Source of the DNA: Brooklawnia cerclae
Lineage (GTDB): Bacteria; Actinomycetota; Actinomycetes; Propionibacteriales; Propionibacteriaceae
Direction: 5' to 3'
Length of the DNA: 64,000 bases
Assembly: GCF_011758645.1 (NCBI RefSeq)
Contig: NZ_JAAMOZ010000001.1
Location: forward strand, 930,001 to 994,000
Both the position numbers and the translations under genes were made by a program. The notes under the pieces are model-generated. The model did no database searches. It was given only the letters and a program-made list of their open reading frames with translations, and was not told the origin of the DNA. This document shows positions 22,099-30,585 of this stretch, one piece after another. The first letter of the stretch is position 1. Each line of letters opens with the position of its first letter.

Positions 22099-22890
22099 AT
22101 GCCAACTCCAGTCCGACTGCCGGCACCGGACTCAGATGGAACCTGGCGAGTCGGAGACCTTGCCCGTGCGGCGGGGCTGTCAGTGCGCACACTGCACCAC
22201 TGGGAACAGATCGGGCTACTCAGACCCACCGACCGTTCTACTGGTGGCCACCGTCTCTACCACCAGGCAGATGTCGAACGGATTTACCAGGTCTGTGCGC
22301 TGCGGGAACTGGGGCTGCCTCTCGCGCAGATCGCCGGCGTCCTTGACGGCGCCGACCTCGCGAGCGTTGTTCGCCAGCACCTCGTCTATATCGAGGGTGA
22401 GGTCGCCCGGCTGGATAGGTTGCAGCATCGCTTGCGCCGACTGGCGAGTGACTTGGCCGAAGAACCGTCCCCGGAGCAAGCTATTTCGCTCATTGAAGCC
22501 CTCAACCTCATGGATCGGTACTTCACGAACGATCAACTCATGCAAATGGATCGTCGTCGTTCCGGGCGCGGCCGACGTCGCAAGCGTGAAGTCGAGGCCG
22601 CGTGGGCGGAAATCGCCGTAGCTCTCCGCACCATGAGGGACGCCGACAACGATCCGAGTTCGCCACAGGTTCAGTCTGTCGTGGAACGAGCCCGTGCGCT
22701 GATCGACACCTTCACCGGAGGGGACATGTCGATGTACGCCGCCCTTAGACACCTCGGAACCCAGGAACCTCCCGCTGACCTCTTTGGCTGGGACAGTGAC
22801 CTTCTCCAATACCTGTATCAAGCGCTGGACCGCTCCACGTCTGCATCTACTGTCGACGGTGAGGGCGACACCGCGACCACCAGCGCGTGA
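22099..22890 (+). CDS. MerR-family regulator with TipA-like ligand domain
   Basis: 263 residues. The winged helix is TWRVGDLARAAGLSVRTLHH with WEQIGLLRP, then the wing and dimer helix (QADVERIYQVCALRELGLPL). The C-terminal 120 residues match the helical TipAS-type drug-recognition domain in size and position. GGAAGGA precedes the ATG; an in-frame GTG at 22072 is an alternative. A dyad CCTAACGCAGAATGAGG about 150 bases upstream may be its operator. It probably senses a small molecule and controls the glycosyltransferase. Confidence 0.8.
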   Translation: MPTPVRLPAPDSDGTWRVGDLARAAGLSVRTLHHWEQIGLLRPTDRSTGGHRLYHQADVERIYQVCALRELGLPLAQIAGVLDGADLASVVRQHLVYIEGEVARLDRLQHRLRRLASDLAEEPSPEQAISLIEALNLMDRYFTNDQLMQMDRRRSGRGRRRKREVEAAWAEIAVALRTMRDADNDPSSPQVQSVVERARALIDTFTGGDMSMYAALRHLGTQEPPADLFGWDSDLLQYLYQALDRSTSASTVDGEGDTATTSA

Positions 22891-22904
22891 CCGTTAGCGT
22901 TGAC

Positions 22905-23760
22905 GCTTGGCTCGCCTGCGGAGGCCGATTCCTCATCAGGGAAGCGAATAGCGGCAAGGGTTTGACGAGGCATGACCTCGTTGCCGAGCGCGGCAGATTA
23001 CTGGACGTAGGTGAGCCCGAATTGGGTGCCGGTAACCCATTCTTCGTCGAAGCTCATCAGCCGTTCCGCGAATGCTGGCGCCGGTCGCGGGTCGGCGCTC
23101 TCGTTCGGGATCGCGGGGGCTGGGGCGGCCCGTCCGGTGATGCGTTCCCATCGGGCGATGGCTCCGGCGTAGCATCCCCAGCATCGAAGAACTCCTCGAT
23201 CGGCGCGAACGTCTCCTCCGAGGGTCGGCGCCCGCGCTGGGCCACGAGGGCGATCACCTGTGGCTCAGCGCGATCGTGCCGCGCTTGGCCTTCATCTGGT
23301 TCGGTGTCTCCCCGCCGCGTGCCGAGTCCGAGGCCAACAGGGTCCTGGACAGTGCGGTGGGCGAGGATGAAGGCGCGGAACCGGGGGTGCGGTGTGCCGG
23401 TGGCGGAAGCGGGTAGGCCGATCCATCGTGCGTCGTACCGGAGGTCGGCCAGGTCTCCGAGTACGGCGCCAAGCGCCCGTAGAGGTCGGGCTGGCTGGTC
23501 TCCCAGACCCCACGGATCGGGTTCCACACCGCGAAGGGTTGCACCTGCGGGGGTTGCGGGTTCGGGGTTGCGTCGCTCATCGTCGTCTCCTTCCGAACTC
23601 GCGCGGATCGCGGGAGCCGAGAGCAGCCCGCGGACGTTCTCGATGACGACCCACTCGGGTCTCAGCGCGTCGATCACGGTGGTCATGTCTGCCCACAGGC
23701 CGGAGCGGGTGCCGGGTACGAGGCCGGCCATCTTCCCGACCGTGGAGACCTCCTGACCCT
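22905..23760 (-). pseudogene. Broken phage-type C5 DNA methyltransferase
   Basis: The leftward frame from 23760 reads QEVSTVGKMAGLVPGTRSGL then VVIENVRGLLS (motif VI) and LGAVLGDLADLRYDARWIGL, the middle of a cytosine-5 methyltransferase. Motif I and the catalytic PC are missing at the front. Near 23060 the frame ends, while another frame continues with AERLMSFDEEWVTG. After an in-frame TAA it reads AALGNEVMPRQTLAAIRF, the usual enzyme C-terminus. So the gene is 5'-truncated, frameshifted and has a stop. A second frame at 23254-23580 also looks protein-like. Confidence 0.7.
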
Positions 23761-23825
23761 GAGCGGTGAGTCGAGCCTGACCTGGTGTGCATAGCCACTA
23801 CGACCGGCAGACGGACCGGTGGGTG

Positions 23826-24332
23826 CTACTCGCTAGCCGACGCGTTGTCTTCGAGGACGCTGTCGAGTCGTTCGAAGTTTTCGTCCATTCCAGCGTCCAT
23901 GCCGCTTTTCAGCATCGCGTCGCAGGACTCCTTCGATGTGTAGATCGATGTCACTTCGAGAGCGGAGCGCCCATCATCGAGGTCGACGAAGCGGAGAACC
24001 TCGAGCGTCGCGCCGGGAGCATCCTCGTACTCCCACGTGTGCGCAATCAGCCCCCGGCTCACCTCGTGGTACGAACCGCGAAATGCCCACGAGCCCCCTG
24101 ACGGTGCGTGAACGACGTACCGGAATGCTCCACCTGTAACTGCGTCGAGCCGGTCGATCTGCAGTGTCGTTCCTCGCGGCCCCATCCACCGGGCAAACAA
24201 GCCAGCATCCGTATGCGCCTGTTGAACGCGTTCGGCGGATGCCGCAAACTCGCGACGATGACGGATGCTCTGCTCCCCGACGCGGGTGTGTTCGGTGAGC
24301 CCGGGGCGGCGGATGTCGTGCTGCTCGGTCAT
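23826..24332 (-). CDS. SRPBCC (AHSA1-like) domain protein
   Basis: 168 residues. FAASAERVQQAHTDAGLFAR, WMGPRG, and GGAFRYVVHAPSGG with YHEVSRGLIAHTWEYEDAP are the typical strands of the START/AHSA1 fold, a hydrophobic-ligand-binding domain. Genes of this kind are commonly paired with an ArsR regulator, as here: its ATG overlaps the stop of the damaged ArsR gene. Ligand unknown. With its regulator truncated, its expression may be altered. Confidence 0.75.
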   Translation of the reverse strand: MTEQHDIRRPGLTEHTRVGEQSIRHRREFAASAERVQQAHTDAGLFARWMGPRGTTLQIDRLDAVTGGAFRYVVHAPSGGSWAFRGSYHEVSRGLIAHTWEYEDAPGATLEVLRFVDLDDGRSALEVTSIYTSKESCDAMLKSGMDAGMDENFERLDSVLEDNASASE

Positions 24333-24547
24333 GACGTCTCTTTCTGTTCAGGTCTTGGCGTGTCGTCCATGGCGGACAGCAGATCGTCGAGCCTTGCGTA
24401 ACGCTCTTCCAGGCGGCGCCGGCGGGCATCCAGCCATTCGACGGCCTCCGAGATGGGGCCAGCTTGTAGCTGCACGCGTCGAGTGCGACCTTCGCGGTGC
24501 CGCGAGATCAAGCCCGCATGCGCACTGGGTTGATCACCATGCGTCAA
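24329..24547 (-). pseudogene. ArsR-family regulator, N-terminal deletion
   Basis: Only the C-terminal half survives: GLISRHREGRTRRVQLQAGP and ISEAVEWLDARRRRLEERYA are the wing and final dimerisation helix of AHSA1-associated ArsR repressors. The preceding helix-turn-helix (normally about 55 residues) is absent, and the short N-terminus MTHGDQPSAHA does not replace it. The remaining product could not bind DNA in the usual way. Confidence 0.65.
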
Positions 24548-24548
24548 T

Positions 24549-24568
24549 ATTCAAGTAATTGCTTGAAT
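24549..24568. promoter_or_regulatory. ArsR-type palindromic operator
   Basis: ATTCAAG-TAATTG-CTTGAAT is an inverted repeat of the form bound by ArsR/SmtB repressors. It lies just upstream of the truncated ArsR gene, so the original operator has survived while the DNA-binding domain was lost. In the following 255 bases up to the next promoter I see no gene. Confidence 0.6.
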
Positions 24569-24824
24569 GTTGCAAGAAGTGATCGATGCCGCACTGGTGC
24601 ATCATGCGCGACGAAGTGGATCGGTTTCGGACGATGCACCTATGACGCTGATCGCGAGCGACGACCATGCGGTCGAATCTGTCCGCCCGAGCTGGCTACC
24701 GCTTGGCGCACCGCGCCCGCATCGACCCCAGTGCCTGGTGTGGCGGAGCTCTCGTCGGTCGCCGAGGCGCCTCGCCTCAGATGGCAAGCCCGGGCGAAGG
24801 CTTCATGTGGATCGACTCACACTG

Positions 24825-24880
24825 TTGACCGCGTGCGCGACGTTCCAATATAGTTACGTTATGTGGAACAAAAGTTCCAC
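24825..24880 (+). promoter_or_regulatory. Promoter and IclR-type operator of the glyoxylate operon
   Basis: TTGACC (24825-24830), an 18-base spacer and TATAGT (24849-24854) form a strong promoter. Immediately downstream, GTGGAAC-AAAA-GTTCCAC (24863-24880) is a perfect seven-base inverted repeat, the size and shape of IclR-family sites. Its position just after the transcription start suits repression by blocking RNA polymerase. The IclR gene at 29509-30276 is the obvious candidate to bind it. Confidence 0.75.
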
Positions 24881-24898
24881 GATACGAAAGAAGAACAT

Positions 24899-25696
24899 AT
24901 GAACGTTCGTGATCTCTCGGTGAACTGTTCGATCCTTCTGACACATCTGCCACTCTTGGCTCGCCCCGCCGCAGCACGTGAGGCCGGGTTCGAGGCAATC
25001 GAGTTGTGGTGGCCTTTCGCCTCTGCAACGCCGTCGGACGACGAGATCGACGCATTGGTCCGTGCCCTACGTGACGCCGGGGTCCAGCTGGCCGGTCTCA
25101 ACTTCGCTGCCGGAGACATGGCCGCCGGAGATCGTGGATTGATGTCCTGGCCAGGTCGCGAGGCCGAGTTACGCGCAAACCTCGATGCAGTGACCATGAT
25201 CGGCGAACAGACGGGATGCCGCCTTTTCAACGCCCTCTACGGACTGCGCCGTCCCGATTCCACGCCTGAGATCCAGGACGCGTTGGCGGCGAAAAACCTG
25301 GCTTTGGCGGCCCAGGCGGTCGGGCGGATCGGTGGAACCGTCCTGGTCGAACCCGTCAGCGGAGCGCCAGAGTATCCGTTGCGTACAGCCGATGACGTCG
25401 TCGCCGTGCTCGATCGCGTGACCGCCCAGTATGGGGCGAAGAGGCTCGGGCTGCTGTTCGACGTCTACCATCTCGCCGCCAACGGTGACGATGTCGACGC
25501 CGCGATCGCCTCCCACGCGAATCGCATCGCGCATGTCCAGATCGCCGACCTGCCCGGCCGGGGGGCTCCCGGAACCGGCAGGCTGCCGATCGCGCGGTGG
25601 CTCGACGATCTGCGTCAGCGCGGGTACACGGGCCGGATAGCCCTGGAGTACGTCGCAAACAACAGCGATCCCTTCGCATGGCTGGCCCAGTTCTGA
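24899..25696 (+). CDS. hyi: Hydroxypyruvate isomerase
   Basis: 265 residues, TIM-barrel AP-endonuclease-2 family. NCSILLTHLPLLARPAAARE, FEAIELWWPF, ILVEP-type strand GTVLVEPVSG, LLFDVYHLAANGDD and HVQIADLPGRGAPGTG carry the metal-binding Glu, Asp and His. It interconverts hydroxypyruvate and tartronate semialdehyde. GAAAGAAG precedes the ATG, which is preferred to the GTG at 24863 because that one lies inside the operator. First gene of the operon with glxR and gcl. Confidence 0.85.
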   Translation: MNVRDLSVNCSILLTHLPLLARPAAAREAGFEAIELWWPFASATPSDDEIDALVRALRDAGVQLAGLNFAAGDMAAGDRGLMSWPGREAELRANLDAVTMIGEQTGCRLFNALYGLRRPDSTPEIQDALAAKNLALAAQAVGRIGGTVLVEPVSGAPEYPLRTADDVVAVLDRVTAQYGAKRLGLLFDVYHLAANGDDVDAAIASHANRIAHVQIADLPGRGAPGTGRLPIARWLDDLRQRGYTGRIALEYVANNSDPFAWLAQF

Positions 25697-25748
25697 CCCG
25701 TATCCACATTCCTGATTCGCATCCACCCGTCCTGGAAGGACATACGTT

Positions 25749-26648
25749 ATGACCCACTTGGCATTCATCGGCCTCGGCATCATGGGCTCGCCGATGGCAG
25801 TCCACCTGCAGAAGGCCGGCTACGACGTCTCCGGCTACGACCTGGCGCCAGCGGCTGCCGACGCGTTGGTGGCCGTCGGGGGCACCCGTGCCACTTCGAT
25901 CGCTGAGGCTGTCACCGGTGCTGAGATCGTCACCATCATGGTTCCCGACTCTCCCCAGGTGGAAGAGGTGCTCACCGCGGAGGGTGGCGTCCTGGCGAAC
26001 GCTTCGCCGGGGACCCTCGTGATCGACTTCTCCAGCATCCGTCCTGATGTCACCGCAAACCTCGCCGCCCGCACCAAGGCCGCCGGGTTCCGCATCATCG
26101 ATGCCCCCGTCTCTGGGGGCGAGCCGGGTGCGCGGGCCGCGACATTGTCGATCATGGTCGGAGGAGAACCTTCCGACATCGAGGCGGCATGGCCGGTGCT
26201 CGAGGCCGTGGGGCAGACGATCGTCCGGGTGGGGCCGAATGGTGCCGGGCAGACGGTCAAGGCCGCCAACCAGCTGATCGTTGCGGCGAACATCGAGGCT
26301 CTCTCAGAAGCGGTGGCCTTCCTGGAGGCCTACGGCGTTGACCTGGAGGCCGCGATCACCGTGCTCGGTGGCGGTTTGGCCGGTTCCGCTGTGCTCGACC
26401 AGAAGATCCGAAAGATCCTCGACCGCGAGTTCGCGCCCGGTTTCAGAATCGATCTGCATCACAAGGACATGGGCATCGTCACATCGGCCGCGCGCGAGAA
26501 AGGCGTGGTCATTCCGCTGGGCGCACTTGTCGCGCAGCTCGTGGCCTCGGCCCGCGCCTGCGGCGACGGCAGCCTGGACCATTCCGCACTGTTCCGCGGA
26601 GTGGAGCGGCTGTCGGGACGCAGCCTCGATCAGTCCCGATCATCGTAA
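25749..26648 (+). CDS. glxR: Tartronate semialdehyde reductase (2-hydroxy-3-oxopropionate reductase)
   Basis: 299 residues, beta-hydroxyacid dehydrogenase family. The N-terminal Rossmann motif is [40 protein letters not shown] is the substrate-binding signature, and the catalytic Lys is in [28 protein letters not shown] follows in the helical C-terminal domain. It reduces the semialdehyde formed by Gcl to D-glycerate with NAD(P)H. GGAAGGA lies before the ATG, and it is 52 bases after hyi. Confidence 0.9.
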   Translation: MTHLAFIGLGIMGSPMAVHLQKAGYDVSGYDLAPAAADALVAVGGTRATSIAEAVTGAEIVTIMVPDSPQVEEVLTAEGGVLANASPGTLVIDFSSIRPDVTANLAARTKAAGFRIIDAPVSGGEPGARAATLSIMVGGEPSDIEAAWPVLEAVGQTIVRVGPNGAGQTVKAANQLIVAANIEALSEAVAFLEAYGVDLEAAITVLGGGLAGSAVLDQKIRKILDREFAPGFRIDLHHKDMGIVTSAAREKGVVIPLGALVAQLVASARACGDGSLDHSALFRGVERLSGRSLDQSRSS

Positions 26649-26676
26649 ACACTCACAAAGAAAAGGAAAGAACGCT

Positions 26677-28416
26677 ATGCCACGAATGCGAGTAGTCGAC
26701 GCTATCGTCGCGATCCTCGAAATCGAGGGCGCAACTCAGGCATTTGGTGTACCAGGAGCTGCCATCAATCCGCTGTACTCGGCGATGCGTGCCCACGGCG
26801 GAATCCACCATGTCCTCGCGCGGCATGTCGAGGGCGCATCACACATGGCCGATGGATATTCGCGTGCCCGCGCAGGCAACATCGGTGTGTGTCTTGGCAC
26901 CTCCGGGCCCGGAGGAACCGACATGGTCACCGGCCTTTATGCCGCCTGGGCAGACTCAGTGCCTATCCTGTGCATGACCGGGCAAGTACCGCGCGCTGTC
27001 CTCGACAAGGAGGATTTCCAAGGAGTGGACATCGCGTCGATCGCGGCACCGGTCACCAAGATGGCGCGGACCATCCTCGAGCCCGGGCAGGCCCCCTCCA
27101 TCCTGCAGCAGGCTTTTCATCTCATGCGCTCCGGTCGGCCCGGCCCAGTGCTGATCGACCTGCCGCTCGACGTGCAGCTCGCGGAGATCGACTTCGAACC
27201 CGGCAACTACCGCTCCCTGCCGCCGTACCGGCCGGCTGCCACCGTTGAGCAGGCCGACGCCGTACTCGACATGATCGTCGCCTCCGAGCGGCCGTTGCTG
27301 CTCGCCGGTGGTGGGGTGATCAGTGCGGACGCGGAGGATCTGCTGGTTCGGTTGGCCGAGATCCTCGGCATTCCTGTTGCCTCGACACTGATGGGTTGGG
27401 GAGTGATCCCCGACGACCACCGCTTGGCGGTCGGGCTGGTGGGAATCCAGACGGTCCAGCGCTACGCCAATGCGACGTTCCTCGACTCGGACCTCGTGGT
27501 CGGGTTCGGCAACCGGTGGGCGAACCGGCACACCGGCGGACTGGAGACCTACCGCAGCGGGCGCCGCTTCGTGCACATCGATATCGAGCCGACTCAGATC
27601 GGCCGGATCTTCGCTCCCGACCTCGGTATCGTCTCCGACGCCGGAGCTGCCCTCGAACTCCTCGTGGCCCAGGCCGAGGCACGTCGAGCCAGAGGCGAAC
27701 TGCCGGACTACAGCGAGTGGGTCGAGCGGACTCTGGAGTATCGGCGCACCCTGCTTCGCAGGGACGACTTCGACGACGTTCCGATCAAGTACATGCGGGT
27801 CTGGGGCGAGATGAACAAGGCGTTCGGCGGTCGCTGCCGCTACGTCACGACCATCGGACTGTCGCAGATCTCCGCCGGACAATACCTGCACGTCTACGGA
27901 CATCGCGGCTGGATCAACGCTGCGCAAGCAGGCCCACTGGGATGGACAGGGCCGGCGGCCATCGGAGTGGCCACGGCGCTCCCGGACGAGCTCGTCGTCG
28001 GCGTGAGTGGCGACTACGACTTCCAGTTCTTGATCGAGGAATTGGCAGTCGGCGCGCAGCACAATGTGCCGTACGTGCACGTCCTGGTCAACAACGCCTA
28101 CCTCGGTCTCATCAGGCAGGCCCAGAACGCCGTGTTCAACATGGACTACCAGGTGCAACTCTCCTTCGAGAACATCAATGCACCCGAGACCGGCGGCTAC
28201 GGGGTCGATCATGTGCGGGTCGTCGAGGGCCTCGGCTGTCTGGCAAGGAGGGTGCAGCGTCCCGAAGATCTCGCTTCGGCTTTCGCATGGGCGGAAGAGC
28301 AGGCGAAGACCCACCGGGTGCCGGTTGTGGTGGAAGTGATCCTCGAGCGCGTCACCAACGTCTCCATGGGCCCGGACCTGGACAAGATCAAAGAGTTCGA
28401 ACCACTGCCCGAGTAG
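26677..28416 (+). CDS. gcl: Glyoxylate carboligase
   Basis: 579 residues, thiamine-diphosphate enzyme joining two glyoxylates into tartronate semialdehyde and CO2. The usual catalytic Glu51 of this superfamily is replaced by Val in ARHVEGASH (V51), the defining feature of Gcl. The [20 protein letters not shown] segment with NNAYLGLI is the ThDP/Mg motif, and the FAD-binding middle domain reads GILGIPVAS-type ([15 protein letters not shown]). AAAGGAAAG precedes the ATG. Central enzyme of this operon, feeding the reductase and the glycerate kinase. Confidence 0.93.
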   Translation: MPRMRVVDAIVAILEIEGATQAFGVPGAAINPLYSAMRAHGGIHHVLARHVEGASHMADGYSRARAGNIGVCLGTSGPGGTDMVTGLYAAWADSVPILCMTGQVPRAVLDKEDFQGVDIASIAAPVTKMARTILEPGQAPSILQQAFHLMRSGRPGPVLIDLPLDVQLAEIDFEPGNYRSLPPYRPAATVEQADAVLDMIVASERPLLLAGGGVISADAEDLLVRLAEILGIPVASTLMGWGVIPDDHRLAVGLVGIQTVQRYANATFLDSDLVVGFGNRWANRHTGGLETYRSGRRFVHIDIEPTQIGRIFAPDLGIVSDAGAALELLVAQAEARRARGELPDYSEWVERTLEYRRTLLRRDDFDDVPIKYMRVWGEMNKAFGGRCRYVTTIGLSQISAGQYLHVYGHRGWINAAQAGPLGWTGPAAIGVATALPDELVVGVSGDYDFQFLIEELAVGAQHNVPYVHVLVNNAYLGLIRQAQNAVFNMDYQVQLSFENINAPETGGYGVDHVRVVEGLGCLARRVQRPEDLASAFAWAEEQAKTHRVPVVVEVILERVTNVSMGPDLDKIKEFEPLPE

Positions 28417-28527
28417 CTCAACCACCGGACGCGGTTGGGGCTGGGCTCAGTACCACGAGGGAGTGGACTGAGCGGCATCACAAAGAAGTGAATGGCAACG
28501 ACCCAGAAACAAGAGGAGAAATTTCCC

Positions 28528-29484
28528 ATGAAAATCGTCGTGCTGGAAGGGCTAGCAGTTCCGGAGGAAAAACTGAGGGAAATCGCGAAGCCCATCACTG
28601 ATCAAGGTCATGAGCTGGTCTTGTTCGAGAAGACAGACGATCTCGATCTGCAGAAGGCTCATGTCAAGGACTGCGAGATCCTGGTGATCGGCAACATGCC
28701 TCTGGCGAGTGAGGTCATACGAGCCGCAGAGAAACTGCGTTACATTGCGGTGGCGTTCACCGGCTATGATCACGTCGATCTGGAGGCATGCAAAGAGAAG
28801 AACATCCAGGTCTCGAATGCGGCCGGATATGCCACCGTTGCCGTCCCGGAACTGACGTTCGGACTGATTCTCGCACTTCTGCGGAACATCGTGGCGACAG
28901 ATAGCGCCACCAGAAAGGGGCGGACCAAGGCAGGGTACCGGCAGCAGGAAATCTATGGAAAGACCTTCGGGGTGCTAGGCACCGGGGCCATCGGAGCAAG
29001 GGTGGCGAGGATCGCGCTTGCGTTCGAGGCCCGGGTGATCGCTCACGACCTCTACGAGAAGGATGATCTCAAGGCGTTGGGCGTCGAGTATGTGCCACTC
29101 GATGAATTGCTGGCACAGAGTGACATCGTGACAATCCACAGTCCGCTGTTGCCGAGCACGAAGGGGCTGATCAGCAAGGAAAAGCTGGCGCTGATGAAGC
29201 CTACGGCGATATTGGTGAATGCCGCGAGGGGTCCGATCGTGGACATCCAGGCTCTGACTGATTCGTTGCAGGCAGGCACGATATTCGGTGCAGCCTTCGA
29301 TGTGTTCGACACCGAGCCGCCCCTTGCGCCGGACTATCCCTTCTTGAGTGCTCCTCGCACGGTGGTGACACCTCACATCGGCTTCGCGACGGAAGAAGCC
29401 ATGGTGAGAAGGGCCCACCTCACTTTCGACGAGAACATCGCGAACTGGCTCAAGGGAGATCTGAAGAATCCGGTGCTGAAGTAG
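28528..29484 (+). CDS. D-isomer-specific 2-hydroxyacid dehydrogenase
   Basis: 318 residues. NAD-binding motif GVLGTGAIGARVARIAL, catalytic Arg in NAARGPIVD, Glu in FDVFDTEPPL and His in VVTPHIGFAT. The family includes hydroxypyruvate and glyoxylate reductases, which fits this operon, although lactate- or phosphoglycerate-dehydrogenase-like substrates are possible. GAGGAG nine bases upstream fixes the ATG at 28528. The codon use is less GC-rich than in the neighbours, and the 111-base gap to gcl is the largest in the operon, so it may be a later addition. Confidence 0.85.
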   Translation: MKIVVLEGLAVPEEKLREIAKPITDQGHELVLFEKTDDLDLQKAHVKDCEILVIGNMPLASEVIRAAEKLRYIAVAFTGYDHVDLEACKEKNIQVSNAAGYATVAVPELTFGLILALLRNIVATDSATRKGRTKAGYRQQEIYGKTFGVLGTGAIGARVARIALAFEARVIAHDLYEKDDLKALGVEYVPLDELLAQSDIVTIHSPLLPSTKGLISKEKLALMKPTAILVNAARGPIVDIQALTDSLQAGTIFGAAFDVFDTEPPLAPDYPFLSAPRTVVTPHIGFATEEAMVRRAHLTFDENIANWLKGDLKNPVLK

Positions 29485-29508
29485 GTGAGGCAGAGGCCGG
29501 GGCGATCG

Positions 29509-30276
29509 TCAATCGCTCTCCGGCACCGCCAACTCTGCGGCGAGTCGTTCCGCTGCCGCCTGCAGTAGCGGAACGGCTTTGTCGCCCAGTGCCGGGTCCA
29601 CCCGGATTCCCGGGCCGGAGATGGAGATCGCGGTGTGCACCGAGGCATTCGGCACCACTACGGCGTAGCAGCGCACACCGAGTTCCTGCTCACCGTCGTC
29701 CACAGCGAAGCCGCGCTCGCGGATCGCGGAGAGTTCGGAGAGCAGAGCATCGACATCAGTGATAGTGCGGCCGGTCTGGGCCGGCAGGCCGGTTCGCCCG
29801 ACGATCGTCCTGACCTGGGCCTCGGGCAGGCTTGCCAGGATCGCCTTGCCGACTCCGGTGCTATGGGCGAAAACCCGACGGCCCACCTCGGTGAACATGC
29901 GCATGGGGTGGGGAGAGGGAACTTGAGCAACGTAGGCCACCATGTCGCCGTCCAGCGTTGCCATGTTCGCTGTCTCGCCGAGTTTGGCCACGAGCTCGGC
30001 GAGGAGGGGGCGTGCCCAGTTGCCGGTGAGTTGGGACGCAACCTCTCCGAGCCGGATCAGCCGCGTTCCAAGCGCATATTTACGTGACGGGAGCTGGCGA
30101 ACGTAGCCGCGGGCAACAAGCGTACGTATCAGTCGATGCAGTGTCGGAGTCGGCAGGTCGAGCTGCTCGGCAAGCTCGCTCAGCCCCATCACCCCACCGG
30201 CTTCGGCCATCCGCTCGAGGATGCCGAATGCTCGGTCAACCGACTGTACAAAAGGCGGATGCTCAGCTGTGGCCAC
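29509..30276 (-). CDS. IclR-family transcriptional regulator
   Basis: 255 residues. The winged helix is in FGILERMAEAGGVMGLSELA and LPTPTLHRLIRTLVARGYVR. The effector domain contains GWRRVFAHSTGVGKAILASLP-like residues (AHSTGVGKAILASLPEA) and ends with the GPGIRVDP sheet. I chose the GTG at 30276, which has GAGGAG at ideal spacing. It lies between the operon and the glycerate kinase gene on the other strand. It probably senses glyoxylate or a related acid and binds the palindrome at 24863. Confidence 0.88.
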   Translation of the reverse strand: MATAEHPPFVQSVDRAFGILERMAEAGGVMGLSELAEQLDLPTPTLHRLIRTLVARGYVRQLPSRKYALGTRLIRLGEVASQLTGNWARPLLAELVAKLGETANMATLDGDMVAYVAQVPSPHPMRMFTEVGRRVFAHSTGVGKAILASLPEAQVRTIVGRTGLPAQTGRTITDVDALLSELSAIRERGFAVDDGEQELGVRCYAVVVPNASVHTAISISGPGIRVDPALGDKAVPLLQAAAERLAAELAVPESD

Positions 30277-30585
30277 TTGTCTCCTCGCGAAGACGAGTAC
30301 CCGAGACCGGCTACCGGTCTCGGAGGATAGCCACTCGCGCTGCGTTCTCCGCATGTCGAAAGGTTGTGCAATTTTTATGAGGATATCAGGGGCGATGGGT
30401 TTCTCAAGCCAGGCGCTCAGCGGTCGGGACCGCGGGGGAAACGCGGAGAGCCGTTATCGCGCCGTCGCGCTGCGGTGGACCGTTCGTGGCGAACGTCCCG
30501 GCGTTGTCGGGGCAGGGGACGCCGCATCTGTCGCTCACGTTGTGCCGTGGGTGTTGTGACGGTATTGGTGTGGATCGGAGTGGAA
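30277..30585. other. Divergent control region of iclR and glycerate kinase
   Basis: 309 bases without a gene. CCGAGACCGG-CTA-CCGGTCTCGG (30301-30323) is a perfect ten-base inverted repeat lying just upstream of the iclR ribosome site. It could be an operator or a hairpin in the iclR leader. No second copy of the GTGGAAC palindrome is present, so glycerate kinase may be controlled differently from the main operon. AT-rich GTGCAATTTTTATGAGG near 30368 is the likeliest promoter area. Confidence 0.45.

Noticed and set aside
26956-28425. 489-codon frame antisense to gcl
   Set aside because: It is a GC-skew shadow of the carboligase; no ribosome site and no recognisable domain.
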